DNA of 64,000 nucleotides from NCBI RefSeq assembly GCF_000202835.1, contig NC_015186.1:2481001-2545000 (forward strand). Direction: 5' to 3'. This DNA comes from Acidiphilium multivorum AIU301. GTDB taxonomy: Bacteria; Pseudomonadota; Alphaproteobacteria; Acetobacterales; Acetobacteraceae. Shown piece after piece: positions 57,071 through 64,000 of the stretch (its first letter is position 1; each line of letters begins with the position of its first letter). The notes under the pieces are model-generated. The model searched no databases and had not been told where the DNA came from. It saw only the letters and a list, made by a program, of their open reading frames with translations. The translations under genes were made by a program, and so were the position numbers.

Positions 57071-57758
57071 GAGCGAATTCAGCCCCGAGACGATCAGGCC
57101 CGAGACGATCAGGCCCGCCCTCGATTCCATCCGCGCGCGCATCGCCACGGCCGCGCAGGGACGCGCGGTCACGCTCATCGCGGTGTCGAAAACCAAGCCG
57201 GTCGCGGCGATCGAGGCGGCACTCGCCGCCGGGCAACTCGTGTTCGGCGAGAACCGGGTGCAGGAGGCGGCGGCGAAGTTCCCGCTCCTGCGCGCGGCGC
57301 ATCCGGGCCTCGCGCTGCACCTGATCGGGCCGTTGCAGACCAACAAGGCGCGCGAGGCGGTGGCTTTGTTCGACTGCATCGATTCGCTCGACCGGCCGAA
57401 ACTCGCCGATGCGCTGGCGGCGGCGGCCGAGCGCGCCGGGCAAATGCCGCGGCTGCTGGTGCAGGTGAATGTCGGCGACGAGCCGCAGAAGGCCGGGGTG
57501 AGCCCGGCCGAGGCGGATGGCTTCATCCGCGCGATGCGCGCCCGGTTCGGCGAGCGGTTGCGGGGGCTGATGGCGATTCCCCCGCTCGGCGAGGACCCCG
57601 CGCCGCATTTCGGCACCCTCGTCGCCATGGCCGACACGCACGGGCTGCCGGTGCGCTCGATCGGCATGTCCGACGATTTCGAGACCGCGATCGCCTGCGG
57701 GGCGACCGAGGTGCGCGTCGGCTCGGCGCTGTTCGGCGCCCGCCACGCGCCTCAGTAG
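57069..57758 (+). CDS. PLP-binding protein of the YggS/PROSC family
   Basis: 229 residues from ATG 57069. The alanine-racemase-like barrel has TLIAVSKTKPVAAIEAALAA with the PLP lysine, LVFGENRVQEAAAKFPLL, LHLIGPLQTNKAREAVALFD, LLVQVNVGDEPQKAGV, GLMAIPPL and IGMSDDFETAIACGATEVRV. The family keeps vitamin B6 and amino-acid pools in balance. The first residues hold a duplicated PETIR-PETIR from a 15-base tandem repeat. Start overlaps the divergent ThiE-like start within the same CATG; stop overlaps the convergent dehydrogenase by seven bases. Confidence 0.93.
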   Translation: MSEFSPETIRPETIRPALDSIRARIATAAQGRAVTLIAVSKTKPVAAIEAALAAGQLVFGENRVQEAAAKFPLLRAAHPGLALHLIGPLQTNKAREAVALFDCIDSLDRPKLADALAAAAERAGQMPRLLVQVNVGDEPQKAGVSPAEADGFIRAMRARFGERLRGLMAIPPLGEDPAPHFGTLVAMADTHGLPVRSIGMSDDFETAIACGATEVRVGSALFGARHAPQ

Positions 57759-58732
57759 CCTCTCGCGAAATCGACCAGCGTGGCCGGGACGCGCCCGGCG
57801 GCCAGCGCCCGCAGCGCGGCGAAGAAGCTGGCCAGCGTCGCCGCGTTGTAGCGCGCCGGATCGTCCGACGAGATATGCGGCGTCATGACCAGGTTCGGCG
57901 TGTCCCACACCGGATCGTCCGGCGGGACCGGCTCGGTCGTGAACACGTCGAGCACCGCGCCGGCGATGCTGCCCGCGCGCAGCGCAGCACAGAGTGCCGG
58001 CTGATCCACCAGCGCGCCGCGGCCCATGTTGATCACCCCGGCATGCGGCGGCAGCAGCGCCAGCCGCCGCGCATCGAGCAGGTTGCGCGTCGCCGCGGTG
58101 AGCGGGCAGGTCAGCAGCAGGAAATCGGTGTGCGGCAGGATCAGGTCGAGATCGCCGACCGGCCGCGTCGCGTCGCAATCGGGGTGCGGCGCGGCGCCGT
58201 TGCGCACGCCGGTGACATGGATGCCGAACTGCCGCGCCCGCCGCGCCGCGCCGCCGCCGAGCCCGCCGACGCCGACGATCGTCGCCCGCATGCCGGCCAC
58301 CGTGCCGGAGGACCGGCGCTGCCAGCGATGCGCCCGCTGGTCGGTCGCGAAGGCGGGCATGTGGGTCGCCAGCATCAGCATCGCCATGATCGCGAACTCG
58401 CCGGCGCGGTCGGCATGCACGCCGCGATTGTTCAGCAGCATCACCCCGTCGGGGATCATGTCGAACGGGGCGAGCGGGTCGACGCCGGCGGAGGTGGACT
58501 GGATCAGCCGCAGCTTCGGCGCGATCGAGAGGTCGAGCCGGCGGATCGCGGCGGGCGTGGCGATCAGCGCCTCGATCCCGGGTGCCGCGGCGGCGAACTC
58601 CGCCTCGGTCTCGCCCACGGTCAGCGTATGCCCCTCGCCGATCCCGCCGGCCAGCGCGGCGGCCTCGTGAAATTCGGCCGCCGTCAGCTTGAGATAGGGG
58701 CTGTCGGCGAATTCCTGGATGTGGATGTGCAT
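57752..58732 (-). CDS. D-2-hydroxyacid dehydrogenase family protein
   Basis: 326 residues from ATG 58732. NAD-binding fold: MRATIVGVGGLGGGAARRAR (GxGxxG), catalytic Arg in NMGRGALVDQPALCAAL, Glu in VLDVFTTEPVPPDDPVWDTP, and His in NLVMTPHISSDD. The N-terminal catalytic domain has LRLIQSTSAGVDPLAPFDMI. Substrate is unknown; candidates are glyoxylate, hydroxypyruvate or phosphoglycerate-like acids. It starts three bases after the DUF445 stop, so the two are probably co-transcribed. Confidence 0.88.
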   Translation of the reverse strand: MHIHIQEFADSPYLKLTAAEFHEAAALAGGIGEGHTLTVGETEAEFAAAAPGIEALIATPAAIRRLDLSIAPKLRLIQSTSAGVDPLAPFDMIPDGVMLLNNRGVHADRAGEFAIMAMLMLATHMPAFATDQRAHRWQRRSSGTVAGMRATIVGVGGLGGGAARRARQFGIHVTGVRNGAAPHPDCDATRPVGDLDLILPHTDFLLLTCPLTAATRNLLDARRLALLPPHAGVINMGRGALVDQPALCAALRAGSIAGAVLDVFTTEPVPPDDPVWDTPNLVMTPHISSDDPARYNAATLASFFAALRALAAGRVPATLVDFARGY

Positions 58733-58734
58733 GC

Positions 58735-60012
58735 TTACCCCGGCTGGTGAAATCCGAAATGCAGGACAAGGAAGATCAGCCCGCCGATCAGGAAGCCGAC
58801 CAGCGTGCCGTTGACGCGGATATATTGCAGGTCCTTGCCGACGCGCAGTTCCAGCCGCTCGGTGATCGTCGCGGCGTCCCAGTTGCCGATCACGCGGCCG
58901 ATGAACCCGGCGATCTCGGCCTGCGCCCCCGGCAGCAGGCGGGTGACGACCATGCCCGCGCCGGCGGAAATGCGCGCGCGCATGGTGGGATCCCCGGCGA
59001 GCAGCGCGCCGAAATTGGCGAGGGCGCCGGCGATCAGCTGCTGCGCGTGCCCGCCCGGCCGCGCCGCGTCCGCCGCGATCGCGGCGCGCAGCCGCGACCA
59101 CAGCTCCGCCCCCCAGGCGCGCACGCTCTCATGCCCCACCACCCCGCGCAGCGCGGCGCCGAGTTCGGCGGCGCGTTCGGGGTCCTCGGTGAGGCGGACG
59201 ATCTCGCGGCGCACCCATTCGTCGAAGGCGGCGCGCAGCTCGGAGCCATCGGGGTCGACGCGCTCCAGCTCGGTATTGAGCGCGGTGACGACGCGCGCGG
59301 CGATGTTCGCCCCCACCGCCCAGCCGACCAGCGCGCCGCCCTGCTCGCGCACGCGCTCGCGCACCGCCTGCTTCAGCTCGGCCTCGCGGCTTTGCAGCAG
59401 CAGGCGGAGCTGGCCGAGGATGAAGCTGAACACCTCCTGGTGCCGCCCGCTCTCGACCAGCGAGGCCAGCGCGCGGGCGACGAGGCGGCCGGCGGTCGGC
59501 CCGCCCGCCATGCGCGGCAGCAGGCGGCCGAGCACCCGCCGCGCCCGGCCATCCTCGACCGAATCGAGCAGGCGCGGCAGCGCCCCGGCGATGGCCTCCG
59601 CCAGCGGTGTGGACATCGCCGGATCGGCGAGGAACCGGCCGAGCAGGGCGGGAATGTCGAGCCCGGCGAGAAACCGCGTCACATCGGCGCCGGTGAACAC
59701 GTGGTTGGCGACGAACCGGCCCAGGGCGGCGCCGAGCCGCTCCTTCTGCGCCGGCAGGATGGCGGTGTGCGGAATCGGCAGGCCGAGCGGGTGGCGGAAC
59801 AGCGCGGTCACGGCGAACCAGTCGGCGATGCCGCCGATCAGCCCGGCCTTGGCGGCATCGCGCAGGAACAGGGCGGCGGGGTCGGGCGGCATGGCGTATC
59901 CCGCCGCCATCAGCGCCGCCATCAGCGCCAGCAGCCCGGTCGCGAAGGCACGATGCCGGAAGAGCGAGCGACGGAGCGCGGCTTCAGGGTCGTTTTCGGT
60001 CATCGCGTCCAT
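58735..60012 (-). CDS. DUF445 family membrane protein
   Basis: 425 residues from ATG 60012 (MDAMTEN; another ATG at 60003). The family pattern is clear: two N-terminal hydrophobic segments (RAFATGLLALMAALMAAGYA and FLRDAAKAGLIGGIADWFAV), the conserved ADWFAVTALFRHPLGLPIPH then TAILPAQKERLGAALGRFV, long amphipathic helices, and a C-terminal segment LVGFLIGGLIFLVLHFGF. Function unknown (YjiN-like). A frame upstream to 60102 is not conserved. Divergent from pncB with ~90 bases between. Confidence 0.9.
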   Translation of the reverse strand: MDAMTENDPEAALRRSLFRHRAFATGLLALMAALMAAGYAMPPDPAALFLRDAAKAGLIGGIADWFAVTALFRHPLGLPIPHTAILPAQKERLGAALGRFVANHVFTGADVTRFLAGLDIPALLGRFLADPAMSTPLAEAIAGALPRLLDSVEDGRARRVLGRLLPRMAGGPTAGRLVARALASLVESGRHQEVFSFILGQLRLLLQSREAELKQAVRERVREQGGALVGWAVGANIAARVVTALNTELERVDPDGSELRAAFDEWVRREIVRLTEDPERAAELGAALRGVVGHESVRAWGAELWSRLRAAIAADAARPGGHAQQLIAGALANFGALLAGDPTMRARISAGAGMVVTRLLPGAQAEIAGFIGRVIGNWDAATITERLELRVGKDLQYIRVNGTLVGFLIGGLIFLVLHFGFHQPG

Positions 60013-60100
60013 GTGGCCCGATCCGCCGACCCGGGCAAGCCGCGGCGTCGGTTGACGAGAATCAACGACACACACCACCCGCGCCGCGCAGAATTCCGCC

Positions 60101-61438
60101 ATGCCGGACGCCAGCGCATTGCTGACCGACCTCTACGAGCTGTCGATGCTCGAAGCCTACGCGGCGCGGGGCATGACCGGCAGCGCGGTGTTCGAGCTGT
60201 TCTTCCGCCGCCTGCCGCCCGAGCGCGGCTTCCTGCTCGCGGCAGGGCTGGACCAGGCGGTGACGTTCCTCGAGGGCATGCGTTTCGACGCCGAGGATCT
60301 GGCCTGGCTGCGCGATACCGGCCGGTTCGCGCCGGGCTTCATCGACAGTCTCGCCGGGTTCCGCTTCACCGGCGACGTCGATGCGGTGCCCGAGGGCACG
60401 GCCGTCTTCGCCGACGAGCCGGTGCTGCGGGTCACCGCGCCGCTGCCCGAGGCGCAGTTCGTGGAAACCCGCCTCCTCAACATCGTTCATTTCCAGACCG
60501 TCATCGCCTCGAAGGCGGCGCGGATGGTGCTCGCGTCGGGCGGGCGCCAGCTCGTCGATTTCGGGCTGCGCCGCGCCCATGGCGGCGAGGCCGGGCTGTT
60601 CGCCGCCCGCGCCGCCTGGCTCGCCGGCTTCGACGCCACCGCCACCGTGCTCGCCGGCCGCCGGTTCGGCATTCCGCTCATGGGCACGATGGCCCATGCC
60701 TTCGTCGAGGCGCATGACGGCGAGACCGAGGCCTTCCTCGACTTCGCGCGCACCCGCCCCGCCGGGCTCTGCCTGCTGATCGACACCTACGACACCGAGC
60801 GCGGCGCCGCGCGGGTCGCGGCGCTGGCGCCCCGCCTCGCGGCGGAGGGCATCGCGATCGCGGCGGTCAGGCTCGACAGCGGCGATCTCGCCTATCACGC
60901 AAGGGCGGTGCGCGGCATTCTCGACGCGGCGGGATGCGGCGCGATCCGGATCTTCGCCAGCGGCGGGCTCGACGAGGCGCGGATCGCGCGCCTCGCCGGC
61001 GCGCCGATCGACGGGTTCGGCATCGGCACCGCGCTGACCACCGCGAGCGACGCCCCGGCGCTCGACTGCGCCTACAAGCTGCAGGCCTATGCCGGCCGGC
61101 CGCGGCGCAAGCGCAGCGAGGGCAAGGCCACCTGGCCCGGCGCCAAGCAGGTCTGGCGCCGCCTCGCCGCCGACGGAACCATCCTCGGCGATACCGTCGG
61201 GCTGCACGACGAACCGCCCACCGGCACGGCGCTGCTGCGCCCGGTGATGCGCGCCGGCCGGCGCGTCGACCCGGCAACGGCGGATCTCGCCGCCGCCCGG
61301 CAGCGGGCCGCCGCCGCGCTCGCCAGCCTGCCCCCGGCGCTGCGCCGGCTCGAACCCGGCACGGTGCCGGTGACGATCAGCCCCGCCATCCGCGCCCTCG
61401 CCGCCGCGGCGGACCGCGCGGCGGCCGGTGAACCCTGA
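60101..61438 (+). CDS. pncB: Nicotinate phosphoribosyltransferase
   Basis: 445 residues. The family start ALLTDLYELSMLEAYAARGM is typical; FELFFRRLPPERGFLLAAGL, VDFGLRRAHGGEAGLFAARA, GIPLMGTMAHAFVEAHDGET and the PRPP site IAAVRLDSGDLAYHARAVRG, then IFASGGLDEARIARL. It makes nicotinate mononucleotide from nicotinate and PRPP, with ATP hydrolysis, in NAD salvage. Two genes further on is a PRPP-synthetase paralogue, which would supply its co-substrate. The next gene starts two bases after the stop. Confidence 0.95.
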   Translation: MPDASALLTDLYELSMLEAYAARGMTGSAVFELFFRRLPPERGFLLAAGLDQAVTFLEGMRFDAEDLAWLRDTGRFAPGFIDSLAGFRFTGDVDAVPEGTAVFADEPVLRVTAPLPEAQFVETRLLNIVHFQTVIASKAARMVLASGGRQLVDFGLRRAHGGEAGLFAARAAWLAGFDATATVLAGRRFGIPLMGTMAHAFVEAHDGETEAFLDFARTRPAGLCLLIDTYDTERGAARVAALAPRLAAEGIAIAAVRLDSGDLAYHARAVRGILDAAGCGAIRIFASGGLDEARIARLAGAPIDGFGIGTALTTASDAPALDCAYKLQAYAGRPRRKRSEGKATWPGAKQVWRRLAADGTILGDTVGLHDEPPTGTALLRPVMRAGRRVDPATADLAAARQRAAAALASLPPALRRLEPGTVPVTISPAIRALAAAADRAAAGEP

Positions 61439-61440
61439 GC

Positions 61441-62784
61441 ATGTCGCCGCACCCCGAGGATCAGCGGCGCGTCATCGCCTTCCTCTCCCGCCCGGAGAGC
61501 CACGGCCTCGCCACCGGCACGGTGGAGCGGATCGAGACCCATTGCTCGATCGTCTTTCTCGCCGGTCCGCACGCCTTCAAGCTCAAGCGGGCGATCCGCT
61601 ATTCGGCGCTTGACTACACCACGCCCGCCGCCCGCCGCGCCGCCTGCGAGGCCGAGCTGGTGCTCAACCGCCGCACCGCGCCGACGCTCTATCTCACCGT
61701 CCGCGCCATCACCCGCGACGAAAAGGGCCACCTCGCCTTCGATGGTCCGGGTACCGCGGTCGATCATGTCGTCGTCATGCGGCGCTTCGACCAGTCCGAC
61801 CTGTTCGACGCGATGGCCGCGCGCGACGCGCTCACGCCGGCGCTGATGCGCGAGCTCGGCGCCGCCATCGCCCGCTTTCATCTCGCCGCCGAATCCCGGC
61901 CCGACCACGGCGGCAGCGAGGCGATCGAGCGCGTGATCGCCGCCAACGAGCGCGAACTGGCCCTGACCGCCCGCACGCTCGACGGTGCCGCGGTCGACAC
62001 GCTGAGCCGCCACGCCCGCGCCACCCTGGCCGGGCTCGCGCCGCTGCTCGACTGGCGGCGCTCGAGCGGCCGGGTGCGGCGCTGCCACGGCGATCTGCGG
62101 CTCGCCAATATCTGCCTGTTCGGCGGCCGTCCGACGATGTTCGACTGCATCGAGTTCAGCGACGAGATCGGCTGCATCGACCTGCTCTACGACCTTGCCT
62201 TCCTGCTGATGGACCTCGAGCTGCGCGGCCGGCGCGACCTCGCCAACGCGGTGTTCAACGCCCATGCGGATGTCGCGCCGGATGCGATGGGGCTGCGCGC
62301 CATGCCGCTTTTCCTCGCCCTGCGCGCCGCGACCCGCAGCTACGCGCTGGCCGGCGGCGCGCGGCGCCAGACCGATTCCGCGCGGGCGCTGCTGCTGGCG
62401 GCGCAGGCCAGGCGCCATGTCGCCGCCGGCCTCGATTTCCTCGCCCCGGCCCGGCCGCGCGTGATCGCCGTCGGCGGCGGCGGCGCGGACCGGAGCCACC
62501 GTGCCGCGGCATGCGCCGGCCGCGCCGCGCCCGCGCCCGGCGCGCGGATCGTGAGGCCGGATGCGGCGGGCGACGCCGCCTGGCACGAGGCGGCGGAAAC
62601 CCTCGCCGCCGGCTGCTCGGTCGTGATCGATGCGGCGTTCGGCGACGAAGCCACCCGCGCCCGCGCCCTCGCCCTCGCCACCGCCCACGCCGCGCCGTTC
62701 GAGGGGCTGTGGAGCCTCGGCCCGGTGCCGCCGGATGCCGCCGCCTGGCGCCCGCCCGATGCCGCGAAAAGGACATCCCCATGA
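61441..62784 (+). CDS. APH-like kinase with degenerate C-terminal ATP-binding domain
   Basis: 447 residues. Residues about 1-335 form an aminoglycoside-phosphotransferase-like kinase: HAFKLKRAIRYSALDYTTPA, the catalytic loop RRCHGDLRLANICLFGGRP and TMFDCIEFSDEIGCIDLLYD. Relatives have a second P-loop domain after this; here VIAVGGGGADRSHRAAA stands where GxxGxGKST is expected, and the domain is shortened (ends AAWRPPDAAKRTSP). So the C-terminal domain has probably lost ATP binding. The substrate of the first domain is unknown. It sits two bases after pncB and overlaps the prs-like gene by four. Confidence 0.82.
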   Translation: MSPHPEDQRRVIAFLSRPESHGLATGTVERIETHCSIVFLAGPHAFKLKRAIRYSALDYTTPAARRAACEAELVLNRRTAPTLYLTVRAITRDEKGHLAFDGPGTAVDHVVVMRRFDQSDLFDAMAARDALTPALMRELGAAIARFHLAAESRPDHGGSEAIERVIAANERELALTARTLDGAAVDTLSRHARATLAGLAPLLDWRRSSGRVRRCHGDLRLANICLFGGRPTMFDCIEFSDEIGCIDLLYDLAFLLMDLELRGRRDLANAVFNAHADVAPDAMGLRAMPLFLALRAATRSYALAGGARRQTDSARALLLAAQARRHVAAGLDFLAPARPRVIAVGGGGADRSHRAAACAGRAAPAPGARIVRPDAAGDAAWHEAAETLAAGCSVVIDAAFGDEATRARALALATAHAAPFEGLWSLGPVPPDAAAWRPPDAAKRTSP

Positions 62785-63740
62785 CCCGCGCCCCGCTCTC
62801 GCTGTTCGGCCTGCATGGCAGCCGACCGCTCGCCGAACAGGTCGCCGCCCGGCTGGAAATCGCCCTCGCCGCGCACGAGGAGCGCGACTTCGAGGATGGC
62901 GAGCACAAGGCCCGCCCGTTGCAGGACGTGCGCGGCCACGACGCCTTCGTGCTGCACACCCTGCACGGCGGCGAGGGCGATTCGGCGAATGACCGGCTCT
63001 GCCGCCTGCTGTTCTTCTGCGGCGCGCTGCGCGATGCCGGCGCCGCGCGGGTCACGGCGGTTGCGCCCTATCTCTGCTACGCGCGGAAGGACCGGCGGAC
63101 CAAGACCAACGATCCCGTCACCACCCGCTACGTCGCCGCGATGTTCGAGGCGGTCGGCATCGGCCAGGTGATCACGCTGGAGGTGCACAACCTCGCCGCG
63201 TTCGAGAACGCCTTCCGCTGCCCGAGCCTGCACGTCCCCGCCGCACCGCTGTTCGCCGCGCATTTCGCGCCCCTGCTGCGCCGGGTTCCGGCGGTGGTGG
63301 TGTCGCCGGATACCGGCGGCGCCAAGCGCGCCGAACAGGTCCGCGAGGCGCTGGAATCCCTGCGCGGCGCGCCGGTGGGCGCCGCCTTCATGGAAAAGCA
63401 CCGCTCCGGCGGGGTGGTGACCGGCACGCTCTTCGCCGGCGACGTGCGCGGCCGCGTGGCCATCATCGTCGACGACCTGATCAGCACCGGCGGCACGCTG
63501 CTGCGCGCGGCCCGCGCCTGCCGCGAGGCCGGCGCCGCCGAAATCCACGCCGCCGCGGCGCACGGCCTGTTCACCGGCGGCGCCGAAGACCTCTTCGCCG
63601 CCGGCCTGTTCGAGAGCGTCGTGGTCAGCAGCACGGTGCCGCCGTTTCGCCTCGCCGGGGCGGCCAGGGCGCGGCTGACGATCCTCGACGCCGCCGAGCC
63701 GCTCGCCCGGGCGATCGCCGCCTGCCACGATGCCGGCTGA
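62781..63740 (+). CDS. Ribose-phosphate pyrophosphokinase paralogue
   Basis: 319 residues from ATG 62781. Prs fold motifs: EERDFEDGEHKARPLQDVRG, DAFVLHTLHGGEGDSANDRL, TAVAPYLCYARKDRRTKTND (ATP-binding region), LEVHNLAAFENAF (in place of canonical DLHxxQIQGFF), and the PRPP loop VAIIVDDLISTGGTLLRAAR. Departures from canonical Prs at the metal-binding and flexible-loop regions place it among divergent paralogues. It probably makes PRPP from ribose 5-phosphate, and pncB upstream would use it. Stop overlaps the next gene by 11 bases. Confidence 0.87.
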   Translation: MTRAPLSLFGLHGSRPLAEQVAARLEIALAAHEERDFEDGEHKARPLQDVRGHDAFVLHTLHGGEGDSANDRLCRLLFFCGALRDAGAARVTAVAPYLCYARKDRRTKTNDPVTTRYVAAMFEAVGIGQVITLEVHNLAAFENAFRCPSLHVPAAPLFAAHFAPLLRRVPAVVVSPDTGGAKRAEQVREALESLRGAPVGAAFMEKHRSGGVVTGTLFAGDVRGRVAIIVDDLISTGGTLLRAARACREAGAAEIHAAAAHGLFTGGAEDLFAAGLFESVVVSSTVPPFRLAGAARARLTILDAAEPLARAIAACHDAG

Positions 63741-64000
63741 CCCTCCCCTCCCCGCCGCGGCGGACGCCATCGCGGCGCTGGCGGCGCGGGGCGACATCGC
63801 GGTCCGGGCGCTGCTGCTCGGCGAGCGGCTGGACCTGCGGCGGCTCGACCGGGCGAAGCCATTGGCGACGGCGCCGCTCGCGCTCGCGCTTCCGGCGGCC
63901 GGCGGCGTCGCGGTCCTGTTCCGCTACGGCGCCGCGGTGCTGTTCGGCGCCGACGAGGGGGCAACGGCCCGCCTTCTCGCCGCGCTCGCGCCCTTCGTCG
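63730..64000 (+). CDS. RMND1/DUF155 family protein, N-terminal part (runs off right edge)
   Basis: About 90 codons are visible: MPADPPLPAAADAIAALAAR, then IAVRALLLGERLDLRRLDRA and VAVLFRYGAAVLFGADEG. This is the start pattern of the RMD1/Sif2 (DUF155) family, in which a beta-rich N-terminal domain precedes a C-terminal membrane segment. The role in bacteria is unknown. The start overlaps the prs-like stop by 11 bases, so it is probably part of the pncB operon. Confidence 0.75.
   Translation, partial: MPADPPLPAAADAIAALAARGDIAVRALLLGERLDLRRLDRAKPLATAPLALALPAAGGVAVLFRYGAAVLFGADEGATARLLAALAPFV

Overview
The window is a stretch of high-GC alphaproteobacterial chromosome. Gene content points to Rhodospirillales and most likely an acidophilic Acetobacteraceae such as Acidiphilium. 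This taxonomic call is inference from the dusB-ntrB-ntrC-ntrY-ntrX order, DUF3576 and DUF1285 proteins, a Thermus-type isocitrate dehydrogenase, a short-Q-loop cytochrome bd oxidase and long-form HPF; no rRNA is present to settle it. No transposase, phage gene, rRNA or CRISPR array is visible. Because of the GC content, almost every real gene has long antisense shadow frames, which are left out.

Layout. 1-2.5 kb: a MoxR AAA+ ATPase, a DUF58 protein and a BatA/DUF4159 protein on the minus strand, the last running off the left edge. 2.6-7.1 kb: DUF1285, a Nudix hydrolase and the tRNA nucleotidyltransferase, facing rlmE and ppx/gppA, then tRNA-Gln(CTG). 7.5-9.9 kb: an orphan homodimeric 2-oxoacid dehydrogenase E1-like (AceE/transketolase-like) gene behind a structured 370-bp leader. 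9.9-12.1 kb: hpf and rpoN. 12.2-17.8 kb: a compact Tad/Flp pilus operon (flp, cpaB, cpaE, cpaF, tadB, tadC) without secretin or prepilin peptidase in view. 18-26.6 kb: a PfkB sugar/nucleoside kinase, bactofilin, two small lipoproteins, gshB, a Tat-type cell-wall amidase, DUF2177, icd and a DHA2-type MFS exporter. 26.6-34.5 kb: ispF divergent from dusB-ntrBC-ntrYX, the nitrogen and redox sensing operon. 34.6-37.1 kb: a TonB-dependent receptor. 37.2-38 kb: a nest of palindromic elements abutting ssb.

38.1-41.3 kb: a GbsR/MarR-type regulator with cydAB in one translationally coupled operon behind a promoter with a palindromic operator. 41.3-45.8 kb: bestrophin, LysR and a divergent FdhF/YdeP-type molybdoenzyme. 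45.8-56.3 kb: uvrA with a coupled methyltransferase, a deletion relic of 5-oxoprolinase, then leuS-lptE-holA, a DUF3576 lipoprotein and a porin. 56.5-60 kb: a ThiE-like protein and the PLP-binding YggS protein, divergent with overlapping start codons, then a 2-hydroxyacid dehydrogenase and DUF445. 60.1-64 kb: pncB, an APH-like kinase with a degenerate P-loop, a PRPP-synthetase paralogue and an RMND1/DUF155 protein, apparently a nicotinate/PRPP cluster.

The most unusual non-genic signal is a 108-bp imperfect-palindrome element with CTAGAGCA-type terminal inverted repeats. It is present in three ungapped full-length copies (37202, 37424, 43381) and at least one half copy (45796). Two of these copies flank a different 122-bp palindromic element, and every junction shares CTAG. 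One copy supplies the ssb stop codon, one sits six bases before the start of the FdhF-like gene, and the half copy forms the hairpin between two convergent genes.
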